This document shows, in pieces, positions 14,770 through 22,457 of a stretch of 28,574 nt of DNA. The DNA lies in NCBI GenBank assembly GCA_012841255.1, contig DUUZ01000040.1, positions 1 through 28,574 on the forward strand. Reading direction: 5' to 3'. The stretch is from Clostridiaceae bacterium. GTDB taxonomy: Bacteria; Bacillota; Clostridia; Saccharofermentanales; DTU023. The position numbers and the translations under genes were made by a program. The notes beneath the pieces were generated by a model. The model searched no databases. It saw only the letters and a program-made list of their open reading frames with translations, and was not told the DNA's origin. Numbering within the stretch: the first letter of the stretch is position 1; each line of letters opens with the position of its first letter.

Positions 14770-16731
14770 ATGCTCAAACGTCTGATCGCTTTTATTGCCG
14801 CCCTGCTCCTTCTCATTACCCTGCTCCCGCTTGGAGCATCCGTGCCGTCCGCTGCGGCCGGCCGCGAAACTCTGCCGGATCCCTTTGCAGCTGAAGACTC
14901 CGCCCGGGAAAGGAAGCTTTCCCTCATGCAGGAGGGTATACCCCGTGAGATCCGGGCAGGTTCGCTGGGAACCCGGCCGCCGACTGCTTCGGCCGCTTCA
15001 GGGGAAAAGCGCTATATCGTCGGTTTTCGAAAGAATAGCTCCAAAACAGATATTTCCGGAGTGCTCAAAGATGAAAGATACAGCCTGATCGGTTCCAGCG
15101 ACAACCGGCTGGCCTGCCTGGTGACGGCGGATCTCGACGGTTTTCTCGCCAAGGCAGGCGATCTGGTTGACCAGGTCGAAGAAGACTTTGTGATCCATGC
15201 CCAGAGGGCCGTGGATGATCCCTACGCCCCCGATCAATGGGCGCTGGATTCCATGAAGCTGCGCCCGGCCTGGAACCGGACCATCGGCAGTGTCGGCTTT
15301 TACATTGCGGTTCTTGACACCGGCTTCAACCGGCAGCACCCCGATTTTCAGCCGGGTCATATCCGGGCAGGCTGGGATTATCTGAACTGGGATCATGTTT
15401 ATACCGATCCCAACGGCCACGGGACCAATGTGACCGGTGTGATTGCGGCCGCTGCCAATAACAGCATTGGAATCGCGGGGACAGTCTGGCGTTCGGCCGT
15501 GATCCCCTTCCGTGTCCTGGATGCCAATGGCGACGGTTACGTCAGCGATGCCGTTGGGGCCATTTACGATGCCGCAGACATGGGCTGCCGGGTCATCAAT
15601 CTCAGCCTGGGCCATTACGAATTCCTTGAATTTGAAGAAGAAGCAGTCCGGTATGCCCAGGATAAGGGCGCTATTGTGGTCGCTGCCGCCGGAAATGATA
15701 ACAGCAGCCAATATTCCTATCCTGCTTCCTATGAGGGTGTGTTTTCAGTCGGAGCCGTGACAAGTGAACATCTCCGGGCCAGTTTCTCCAACTACAACGA
15801 TCGGGTGGATCTCGTGGCCCCCGGCCAAAGTGTTTTGACCACGGACGGCAGCCGCTACTATGGCTACGCCAGCGGAACTTCTTTTTCCTCACCCTATGTG
15901 GCGGGGGTTGCGGCTTTGGCTGTTTCGCTCCGGCCCAAGCTTACCGCGGCCCAGTTTCTGGAAGCCGTGAAAGCAACGAGCCGGGATCTGGGCCCCCGGG
16001 GCTATGATGTCAAGTACGGGCATGGGCTGGTGGATGCCAGCGCTCTTCTTGCTTATCTGGACGTATCCTTCCCGGATGTGATCAAGGCCAGCTGGTACCA
16101 CGGCTACGTGATCAATCTGGCCCGCCAGGGGATCGTCAACGGCTATTCCACGGGAACCTTCCGGCCCTCCTACGGAGTCCGCCGGGACCACGCCTCCAAG
16201 ATGATCGCAGTTGCGGCAGGCCTCAACTACAAAGGCAAGCGGGCGGATTTCCCCGACGTCGCCAAAACAGATGAAATGTCCCCCTATATCGCGGCCCTGG
16301 CGGAAGAGGGCGCCATCCGGGGCTATCCGGACGGAACTTTCCGGCCCAAAAAACAGATTACCCGGGAGCAGATCTGTCAGATTACAGCCAAAGCCTTCCA
16401 TCTGGAAATGGGAGACTTGCCCGCTGATTTCACGGATCTTTCGCCAAATGAAGAAATCAGGGGCTATGTCCTGATCCTGGCCAGCAACGGCATTGTCAAG
16501 GGTATAGGCGGTAGTGAACAATTCGATCCCCGAGGGGACGTCACGCGGGCACAGATGACCAAGATTCTCTCCATTGCCATGGCCGTGTCCGCCATCCAGA
16601 AGGCGGAGACGGCCATGTCCCAGGAGGCTGTCGATGCGGCTCAGGCTCTGGTGGATTTCCTGCCGGAGAATCAGGACCTGGATACAAGAGACTATCTGCA
16701 GGCACGGATTGACGCCATTCAAATACCTTGA
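14770..16731 (+). CDS. Secreted subtilisin-like (S8) serine protease with three SLH domains
   Basis: From ATG 14770 (GGGGGA ribosome binding site 5 bases upstream) the protein has 653 residues: signal peptide (MLKRLIAF, hydrophobic core, cleavage near SAAAG), an inhibitor-I9-like propeptide, an S8 catalytic domain, and three SLH domains. The triad, counted from this start, is Asp183 (VLDTGF), His217 (NGHGTN) and Ser371 (SGTSFSSP), with the oxyanion Asn309 (AAGND). The second His of the usual HGTHVAG is Asn. The SLH units begin at FPDVIKA, FPDVAKT and FTDLSPN and include YSTGTFRP, YPDGTFRP and the degenerate GGSEQFDP. It should be anchored to the cell wall and digest external protein, feeding amino acid fermentation. 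An upstream in-frame ATG at 14725 would put an unlikely polar extension before the signal peptide. Confidence 0.92.
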   Translation: MLKRLIAFIAALLLLITLLPLGASVPSAAAGRETLPDPFAAEDSARERKLSLMQEGIPREIRAGSLGTRPPTASAASGEKRYIVGFRKNSSKTDISGVLKDERYSLIGSSDNRLACLVTADLDGFLAKAGDLVDQVEEDFVIHAQRAVDDPYAPDQWALDSMKLRPAWNRTIGSVGFYIAVLDTGFNRQHPDFQPGHIRAGWDYLNWDHVYTDPNGHGTNVTGVIAAAANNSIGIAGTVWRSAVIPFRVLDANGDGYVSDAVGAIYDAADMGCRVINLSLGHYEFLEFEEEAVRYAQDKGAIVVAAAGNDNSSQYSYPASYEGVFSVGAVTSEHLRASFSNYNDRVDLVAPGQSVLTTDGSRYYGYASGTSFSSPYVAGVAALAVSLRPKLTAAQFLEAVKATSRDLGPRGYDVKYGHGLVDASALLAYLDVSFPDVIKASWYHGYVINLARQGIVNGYSTGTFRPSYGVRRDHASKMIAVAAGLNYKGKRADFPDVAKTDEMSPYIAALAEEGAIRGYPDGTFRPKKQITREQICQITAKAFHLEMGDLPADFTDLSPNEEIRGYVLILASNGIVKGIGGSEQFDPRGDVTRAQMTKILSIAMAVSAIQKAETAMSQEAVDAAQALVDFLPENQDLDTRDYLQARIDAIQIP

Positions 16732-16740
16732 GGGTGTTGC

Positions 16741-16771
16741 AAAAAGGGGCAGCCCTGCCAGGACTGCCCCT
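16741..16771 (-). terminator. Intrinsic terminator of the glycine reductase operon
   Basis: AGGGGCAG pairs with CTGCCCCT around an 11-base loop, followed on the minus strand by five U residues. It lies 25 bases after the stop of the DUF2156 gene, which places that gene inside the grd transcription unit. There is no U-run in the plus direction for the converging protease gene. Confidence 0.9.
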
Positions 16772-16795
16772 CGATGACCGGGTTCTTGAATCACC

Positions 16796-17719
16796 CTACA
16801 TATAACAGCGTTCCATCCATTCCGGCTTGGACTTGTCCGTATAAACCGTGTACTTGGAGATCAGGGCAACCGGACCGTAGGTCATCTTGGACTGGCGGAG
16901 GCCGGGGTCTCCGTTGTCGTCCTCCCGGTTGACGTAGGCGATGGACTCAGCGTCGCCGAACATCTGCATGAACTCTGAAACCAGCATCTGGTAAACCCCC
17001 CGGTGGCGGACATCGGCCTTTTCCACGTGGACGTAGAGGGTATCTCCCTCGATCTCAGCCAGGGAGAAGCCGGCTACATCATCGCCGACGAAAAGGACGC
17101 CCCCGAACATGCCGTAGTCCTGCATGTTGTGCAGGACCTCCCGGATCTTGCGGGCCTCCTCTTTCAGGGTGCTGTTATCGGGCGGATTGTCCGCTTCCAC
17201 GGCACAGGCAAAATTGCAGACAGCCTCGAGATTATCCTGGTTGATCATCTCGAAGCGCCAGTCGGGGATGCTCCTCAAAAAGCGGTTGATATTATTTCTG
17301 GTCGCCCGGTGCTTGCCGCCTTTCAGCTGGAGGAGGTCCCGGGCGTCATAAAGATAGTCGAAATAGTCCCGTTCGGAGACCGCATGAAATTCGGGGTAGC
17401 GCTGGGAGAGAAGGGGGAGATCCTGATCTCCGACGATGCAGAAAACAAGAGGTTCCCCGATTTCTTCACAGTGCGCTTCCAGAAGAGCCAGGGCTTCCTC
17501 CCGGTTGTTACCGAGAGGAACCGTAAATGCTGTGTGGGTATCAAAGATCCGCATGCTGGTGATCAGGCAGTCTGCCGCAATCACGAACTCGTTCTTGAAC
17601 CAGTCCCGCCACATGAAGATCCCTCCGACCGTGAGGTCGCAGAGTCTTTGGGGGTTGGGGGTCAGGTAGGGCCTGACCAGTGGGATGTGCTTTAATTCAA
17701 GCGGTTGAAAATCCAACAT
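16796..17719 (-). CDS. DUF2156 (phosphatidylglycerol lysyltransferase C-terminal-like) protein
   Basis: This 307-residue protein matches the DUF2156 family, the GNAT-like catalytic fold also found at the C-terminus of MprF. It shows LRPYL-type N-terminal features, FDYLYDARDLLQLKGGKHRATRNN in the family's central position (about 135-160), FVGDDVAGFSLAEI, and a late HVEKADVRHRGVYQMLV acceptor-site-like segment. There is no membrane part, unlike MprF, so it should be soluble. It starts 16 bases after grdD and ends before the operon terminator. Its acyl or aminoacyl donor and target are unknown, and a link to glycine metabolism is only suggested by position. Confidence 0.85.
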   Translation of the reverse strand: MLDFQPLELKHIPLVRPYLTPNPQRLCDLTVGGIFMWRDWFKNEFVIAADCLITSMRIFDTHTAFTVPLGNNREEALALLEAHCEEIGEPLVFCIVGDQDLPLLSQRYPEFHAVSERDYFDYLYDARDLLQLKGGKHRATRNNINRFLRSIPDWRFEMINQDNLEAVCNFACAVEADNPPDNSTLKEEARKIREVLHNMQDYGMFGGVLFVGDDVAGFSLAEIEGDTLYVHVEKADVRHRGVYQMLVSEFMQMFGDAESIAYVNREDDNGDPGLRQSKMTYGPVALISKYTVYTDKSKPEWMERCYM

Positions 17720-17735
17720 CAGTAAAGAATCGCCC

Positions 17736-18902
17736 CTATTCGCTCACGAAACCGCCGTCTTTGAGAATGACCGCAGCTTGCTCCAGATTAGCCTCCGACA
17801 CACGGACAATGGGGCCGGTACAGCCCATTCCGCTTTCCGCATAAATCTTCTTGCTCCAAAGAAGGTGGACGGCGTCTTCCAGGTCCAGGACGTCGATGCC
17901 CTCAATCTGCTCTGTAACCACCTCGGAGGGAGGAGCCGCAATGGTCTCCGCTGCCGCGGACTTGCCGGCTGCCGCTTCCCGCCGCTCGGCCAGGATCCGA
18001 TCCAGGCCGGCCTTTCTGGCCAGGCTGAGTTCATTCATGTAGACAGACTTGAGTCCGCCGCGGGCCAGGGAGGCCGCGTAGGCCACTGCCCCGGCAATGA
18101 CCGGAACGCCGGAGGCCCGGGAGACGATCATGACGATCCCCGACATCTTCTCCCCGACGCCGGGGCCGTAACCGGCACCTGACGTCTCATAGGAGCCGCC
18201 GGAGGTAAAGGCCGACAGCACCTTCATGAGGACGTTGCCAGTCAGGGAATCGGTCACCAGGACATCCTGGGAGGCCATGAGCAGGTCGTTGCCCCGCATG
18301 ACCGCCCCGCCGTCGGAACGGCCGGATGATGCGAAGTTCAGGGGGTAGCCATTGTCCTTCAGCTCTTTGAGGATTCCCTCCACCTGCCGGGTACCGTCCA
18401 GATTCAGGAGGCCGACTGTGGGGGACTGGATCCCGTCCGCTTTGGCGGTTGCAACACCAGCGATGGTATTGAGGACCATGGCCTCCACCCGGTCGGTGGA
18501 TGTCGTGCCGGTCGTGGTCGCCAGATAGACGTCCTTGCCGGTCGCGGGAGCGACCACCCGGCCCACCGTGGAAACCCCGATGGGGAAGGGGTAATGCATG
18601 GCGACGGCCGCATCGGCCTCGCCCTTGGACAGCAGTTCTTCCATTTTTTCGAAGGCATCGTCAGCGCAGCTGCAGGGGATGGTGGTCACACCCTCTCCTT
18701 GCACATTGCCAAGATAGAGAACTTCGATTCCTTTTTTTGCGGCCAGGACGCAAGCCTGTATGACATTGTCCTCGCCCAGCTCCGAGCCGGGGCCGATGAC
18801 GGCGACCCGGGTCTTCTTGCCGAACTGGCCCGTTTCAAGGGCGTCCGCCAGCTCATTGAAGATGCCGGCAATATCGCGTTTGATCTGATCCATGGCGATC
18901 AC
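17736..18902 (-). CDS. grdD: Glycine reductase complex protein C, subunit GrdD (alpha)
   Basis: GrdD and GrdC form protein C, which takes the carboxymethyl group from selenoprotein A and releases acetyl phosphate by phosphorolysis of an enzyme-bound acetyl thioester. The 388-residue protein matches GrdD in length and in stretches such as RVAVIGPGSELGEDNV, MHYPFPIGVSTVGRV and a C-terminal GMGCTGPIV. That Cys (about residue 361) fits the acyl-carrying cysteine reported for this subunit, from memory of the literature. The fold is related to PlsX. The GTG at 18902 overlaps the grdC stop; an ATG three codons later (18893) has AGGTGA close upstream and is an equally good start. Confidence 0.95.
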   Translation of the reverse strand: MIAMDQIKRDIAGIFNELADALETGQFGKKTRVAVIGPGSELGEDNVIQACVLAAKKGIEVLYLGNVQGEGVTTIPCSCADDAFEKMEELLSKGEADAAVAMHYPFPIGVSTVGRVVAPATGKDVYLATTTGTTSTDRVEAMVLNTIAGVATAKADGIQSPTVGLLNLDGTRQVEGILKELKDNGYPLNFASSGRSDGGAVMRGNDLLMASQDVLVTDSLTGNVLMKVLSAFTSGGSYETSGAGYGPGVGEKMSGIVMIVSRASGVPVIAGAVAYAASLARGGLKSVYMNELSLARKAGLDRILAERREAAAGKSAAAETIAAPPSEVVTEQIEGIDVLDLEDAVHLLWSKKIYAESGMGCTGPIVRVSEANLEQAAVILKDGGFVSE

Positions 18903-20434
18903 CTGCTCTCCAGGAGACCTGAGGCGAAATCCCGGAGCGATTCGGCGATCAGCTTGCGGATTTCGTCGCTGGAAACCGAGGAAGCGGCCGATTCACCCTT
19001 ATTCGGTTCCATGATGAAGGAGACACCGTCAAAGAGGTTGGTAATCCGGCCCAGGAACAAGGAGCCCTTGCCCACGATCATGACGCGGTTAACCTCTCCC
19101 TTAAGCATGGATTCACGGGCATGGCCCATCAAAGGCACACCGGAAGGGATATGGCCCTGAGTGGGGGCAAAGCCGGGCAGGCCGTGCTTCTCAACAAAGG
19201 CTGCCAGATCCCTGCGTTCCAGGTCGCCTTCCTTGACGGCCAGAGCACCGATCATCTTCATGTTGGCTTCGGGGACGTTGCCGGCACCGGCCGGTTTCGT
19301 AATATCGGGGTTCTGCATCTCGGGTGAGTAGTAGTCAATGTCGGTCACTTTCAGACCTGCTTTGGCCAGGGGTTGGGTGACCAGGGAAGCGATGACATTT
19401 TGGGGAGAGCTGCCGGTGCCGACGGCGTGCCAGCCTACATTCTCCACGTTGATCTCAGGATTTTTCCCGTCGTTTTCAGAAATGATGACGGCGAAACCGC
19501 CCAGGCAGTCCTCCAGGATGGGCAGGCCTTTTTTGACGTGGTCCTTGCCGTTCATGCCCAGCTTGGCAGTCGATCCGCCGGCGGTCACAGCCACGGTCTT
19601 GAAGGTCCCGGCCTTGACCAGTGAGGCTGCCACCATGACGGCGTGGGCGGGGGCTGCACAAAAGCCCCGGACGTCAGAGCCGGTGGAGTGGGTCAGACCC
19701 GCAATCTCGGCCGTCGCCTTACCGAAGTTGCCGCCGCCTCTCTGGTTCATGTCGCCGCAGGCTTCCTCGGAACAGTCGATGGTGTATTCAACATCTTCGG
19801 GGCTGATTCCGGCATTCTTAACCGCATAAAGGAGGGCCAGGACACTGGAGGCCTTGGAGACCAGGTTCTCAATCATGACGTGGGCCGACAGGTTGGGGTC
19901 AATGTCGTGGGCACGGCGGACGGCACCGACCAGATGATCATCTTTGTAAAGACCTTCCGCGCCTTCCTCTTCGACCATCTTCTTCAAACGCTCTTGATCG
20001 ACACCCTCCCTGATTCTTTTCAGGATGTATTCCGTGATGATAGGGTCTTCAGCCAGCTTGGGCAGGGTTCCTGCGACAAAGTCTTTGTCCAGGTAGACCA
20101 GCTCAAATTCGTCAGCAGCCTGGATCAGGAGGTAGAACTCGTCCTGGGGCATAATTTCCCCGAAAAGGCCGTAGCGGTCGTCTGTTGGGGCCTCAAGGTC
20201 CTGCCAGGGGCCTTCCACCTTGGCAAGCTCAAAAGGAGTGATATTGCCGATGTAGGTCTGATTGGGGTAATATGCGCACACACGGTCGTAGGGGCGTAGG
20301 TGGGATTTGATTTGTTTCAGGTAGTCTGAATCGGGGTTGACAATGCGCTCAGTCGTCTGCGTAGTCCCGTTATGCATGATCATGTCGGGGGTATGGACGA
20401 GGATATAGCCGGCGCCTTTCATTACACTGTTCAT
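18899..20434 (-). CDS. grdC: Glycine reductase complex protein C, subunit GrdC (beta)
   Basis: GrdC is the KAS III (FabH)-like subunit of protein C and works with GrdD on the acetyl thioester. The 511-residue length and the start YILVHTPDMIMHNGTTQ are typical of GrdC. Conserved stretches include YTIDCSEEACGDMNQRGGGN and DVRGFCAAPAHAVMVAA, both with Cys residues, and LPGFAPTQGHIPSGVP near residue 425. The ATG at 20434 is preceded by AGGAG at 11 bases. The gap to grdA holds a large hairpin and a palindrome, so grdC-grdD may be expressed at a different level from grdA or from an extra promoter. Confidence 0.96.
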   Translation of the reverse strand: MNSVMKGAGYILVHTPDMIMHNGTTQTTERIVNPDSDYLKQIKSHLRPYDRVCAYYPNQTYIGNITPFELAKVEGPWQDLEAPTDDRYGLFGEIMPQDEFYLLIQAADEFELVYLDKDFVAGTLPKLAEDPIITEYILKRIREGVDQERLKKMVEEEGAEGLYKDDHLVGAVRRAHDIDPNLSAHVMIENLVSKASSVLALLYAVKNAGISPEDVEYTIDCSEEACGDMNQRGGGNFGKATAEIAGLTHSTGSDVRGFCAAPAHAVMVAASLVKAGTFKTVAVTAGGSTAKLGMNGKDHVKKGLPILEDCLGGFAVIISENDGKNPEINVENVGWHAVGTGSSPQNVIASLVTQPLAKAGLKVTDIDYYSPEMQNPDITKPAGAGNVPEANMKMIGALAVKEGDLERRDLAAFVEKHGLPGFAPTQGHIPSGVPLMGHARESMLKGEVNRVMIVGKGSLFLGRITNLFDGVSFIMEPNKGESAASSVSSDEIRKLIAESLRDFASGLLESR

Positions 20435-20485
20435 CTGTTGTATCGCTCCTGTCTTGTGATCTTTATTTATATAAAAATTTGAATT

Positions 20486-20500
20486 TCTTAACTGTTAAGA
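20486..20500. repeat. Palindrome upstream of grdC
   Basis: TCTTAAC-T-GTTAAGA is a 15-base perfect palindrome around one base, 52 bases before the grdC ATG. It lies next to an AT-rich stretch with TATATA-like boxes that could be an internal promoter. It could be an operator; no regulator is encoded nearby. Confidence 0.35.
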
Positions 20501-20545
20501 TGCCCCGGGCCGGCCCCAAGGATTTGGGGTTGGCACCGGGGCATC
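20499..20545 (-). other. Large hairpin between grdA and grdC
   Basis: GATGCCCCGG (20545-20536 on the minus strand) pairs with CCGGGGCATC (20508-20499). The interior can extend it with CCCC/GGGG pairs around a small loop. It begins 16 bases after the grdA stop. The following bases are TTAACAG rather than a U-run, so full termination is unlikely; 3'-end protection or partial termination giving excess grdA is more likely. Confidence 0.6.
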
Positions 20546-20560
20546 GTCTCGTCAACCGAG

Positions 20561-21037
20561 TTAAGCACTGTATTTGCTGAACTCTTCGCGAATTGCCTTC
20601 ATTTCTTCGGCGATCTCATCGATGTCGAGAACCATCTCCATCATGGAAACCTGCTCTTCGTACACTTCCGGATCATAATCCGCCTTGACTTCCTCTTCAC
20701 ACACGTGGTAGACATTGAGTCCCAACGAGACTCCTGTCAACGGACCTGCGAATGTCGGGTCACCGTTTGTGACCGTCTCAGCAGCGATACCGGAGGCCTC
20801 ACCTTCAGCGGCACCCAGAAGGACAACAATATCCTCAGGGTTATGCTCTTCAGTGAGATCCTTGATACGCTTCTGATTCTCCAGATCCATTGCACCCGCG
20901 GCCGTTCAGACGAAGCACTCCGTTGCGGAGAAGATAACCTCGGCACCAGCTGATTCTGCGCAAAGCGCGATTGCCGGGCCGGGGATTCCGTCGCGGTCAC
21001 CGATGATGATGACCTTCTTGCCATTGAGTATGCTCAT
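20561..21037 (-). CDS. grdA: Glycine reductase selenoprotein A (in-frame UGA = Sec44)
   Basis: GrdA carries the carboxymethyl group as a selenoether between protein B and protein C. The frame from ATG 21037 (ribosome binding site AAGGAG) to 20561 codes 158 residues with one in-frame TGA at 20908-20906, codon 44. The surroundings, CFV-U-TAAGAMDLENQ, match the known active site, and Sec44 and the total length agree with characterised GrdA proteins. A naive annotation would start at the Met six codons after the Sec and lose the active site. The frame is otherwise intact, so this is not a pseudogene. It follows trxA after a 95-base gap with a hairpin. Confidence 0.97.
20872..20908 (-). promoter_or_regulatory. 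Selenocysteine codon and weak SECIS candidate in grdA
   Basis: The UGA is at 20908-20906. Twenty bases downstream a small stem (TCTG with CAGA) closes a GAGAAT loop (20885-20872). The distance is longer and the stem shorter than in Escherichia coli-type SECIS elements, so the structure is uncertain although the recoding itself is not. Confidence 0.4.
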
Positions 21038-21096
21038 ATCCTGCTCCTTTCCTGTTTATTTAGAGGTGTTTTTTAAACGGGTCACCCACCCAAAGC

Positions 21097-21116
21097 GCAG
21101 GGCCCGGAGGCCCTGC
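21097..21116 (-). other. Hairpin between trxA and grdA
   Basis: GCAGGGCC and GGCCCTGC form a perfect 8-base-pair stem with a 4-base loop, 16 bases after the trxA stop. No U-run follows directly. A processing or stabilising role at a junction where grdA needs a higher level than trxA is inference. Confidence 0.55.
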
Positions 21117-21132
21117 AGCAGGATTGTAAACG

Positions 21133-21450
21133 TTAGATATACTTCTTGATCATGGCCTCGACCGCTTCAGGGGTCGCATCATCCTTGATCAGCTCTTCCA
21201 CTTTGACACCGCCCTGGTAGATGGCGATGACCGGAAGGCCCAGGATCCGCTGGCCGATGGCCAGGCGTCTGGCACCTGAAGTGTTGAGGGCTGTGAAGCG
21301 GAGGCGGTCGCCGTATTCTTCCTCAAGTTTCAGAATATGGGGTTTCAGGGCCTCACAGGGAACACAGCCGTTGCCGTAGAAGTCAACGAGAACAGGCTCT
21401 TCCGACTGAAGAATTTCGCTTTCGAAGTTATTCTTGTCGAGTTCAAACAT
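21133..21450 (-). CDS. trxA: Thioredoxin of the glycine reductase system
   Basis: This 105-residue thioredoxin reduces the selenoproteins of glycine reductase during turnover. The active site is GCVPC where most thioredoxins have WCGPC; this variant is known from thioredoxins of glycine-reducing clostridia. It is preceded by VLVDFYG and followed by the cis-Pro segment GLPVIAIYQGG. The ATG at 21450 is chosen because GAAAGGA lies before it; an in-frame GTG at 21468 would add six residues. It sits directly downstream of trxB, its reductase. Confidence 0.95.
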   Translation of the reverse strand: MFELDKNNFESEILQSEEPVLVDFYGNGCVPCEALKPHILKLEEEYGDRLRFTALNTSGARRLAIGQRILGLPVIAIYQGGVKVEELIKDDATPEAVEAMIKKYI

Positions 21451-21503
21451 GGTTATCTTTCCTTTCACTAGCCAATCACGCCGGATGCCAGGTCGTGTTC
21501 AAC

Positions 21504-22427
21504 CTACATGGCGGCGATGGCTCCGTCCGAACAGGCGGTGACCACCTGGCGGAGCGGTTTCTTCCGGATATCACCGGCGGCGTAGACGCCCTTGACATTG
21601 GTCCGCATTTCTTCGTCGGTCAGAATGTAGTTGTACTCCATGTCGATGACATCGCGGAAAAGTTCGGAGTTGGGCAGGAAGCCGATGAAAACGAATACAC
21701 CGAACATGCCGTCTTCCTCATCTGCCTCGAGCCGGGTCAGCTCGCCGGTCTTGACATTCTTGACTGTCATGGCGGACAGGACTCCGTCATCACCATGGAG
21801 CTCCTCGACCACCGAATCCCAGAGGAATTCGATCTTATCGTTGGCAAAGGCCCGTTCACGGATGGACTGGACAGCCCGCAGTTCATCCCGGCGGTGAACG
21901 ATGGTCACCTTGCGAGCGAACTTGGTCAGGTACATGGCTTCTTCAACGGCAGTATCGCCGCCGCCGATCACGTAGACTTCCAGGTCTTCAAAGAAAGAGC
22001 CGTCGCAGGTGGCGCAGTAGGAAACACCGCGTCCCACCAGATCCGCCTCACCCGGGCAGCCGATGGGCCTGGGGTGGGCTCCCGAGGCAATGATGACAGC
22101 CTTGGATTCACGAACCCCTTCACGGGTGTGGACGCGTTTGACCGGCCCTTCCAGTTCGACACGGGTCACGTCAGCAGACAGGCGCTCGACGCCGAAGTGG
22201 GCCACCTGGGCGGTCATGCGGGCGATGAGCTCAGCTCCGCTTTCAATCTTTTCGGGGCCTGACAGGCCGCCGGGGTAATTTTCAATTTCATCGGTGATGG
22301 CGATTTGGCCGCCGTCCGGACCGCGTTCGATCAGGAGCGTATCCAGGCGCGAGCGCCCGGCGTACAGTCCGGCGGTCAGGCCGGCCGGACCGGCCCCGAT
22401 GATGATAAGGTCATAAATCTTGTCCAT
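21504..22427 (-). CDS. trxB: Thioredoxin reductase (NADPH type) of the glycine reductase system
   Basis: This 307-residue flavoprotein passes electrons from NAD(P)H through FAD and a disulfide to thioredoxin. It has the FAD site GAGPAG (11-16), redox motif CATC (138-141), a second dinucleotide site GGGDTAVEEA (155-164) followed by HRRD, and the C-terminal FAD segment GVYAAGDI. The ribosome binding site is AGGAAGGA before ATG 22427, 30 bases after grdB. Pairing with the variant thioredoxin trxA suggests a dedicated electron route to glycine reductase. Confidence 0.96.
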   Translation of the reverse strand: MDKIYDLIIIGAGPAGLTAGLYAGRSRLDTLLIERGPDGGQIAITDEIENYPGGLSGPEKIESGAELIARMTAQVAHFGVERLSADVTRVELEGPVKRVHTREGVRESKAVIIASGAHPRPIGCPGEADLVGRGVSYCATCDGSFFEDLEVYVIGGGDTAVEEAMYLTKFARKVTIVHRRDELRAVQSIRERAFANDKIEFLWDSVVEELHGDDGVLSAMTVKNVKTGELTRLEADEEDGMFGVFVFIGFLPNSELFRDVIDMEYNYILTDEEMRTNVKGVYAAGDIRKKPLRQVVTACSDGAIAAM

Positions 22428-22457
22428 GACTGATCCTTCCTGCGGCCAGGCCGCTGT

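Noticed and set aside
20561..20890. A short 109-residue GrdA starting at the Met six codons after the UGA
   Set aside because: That Met is part of the conserved AGAMDLENQ segment; the true start at 21037 has a strong ribosome binding site and the N-terminus matches GrdA.
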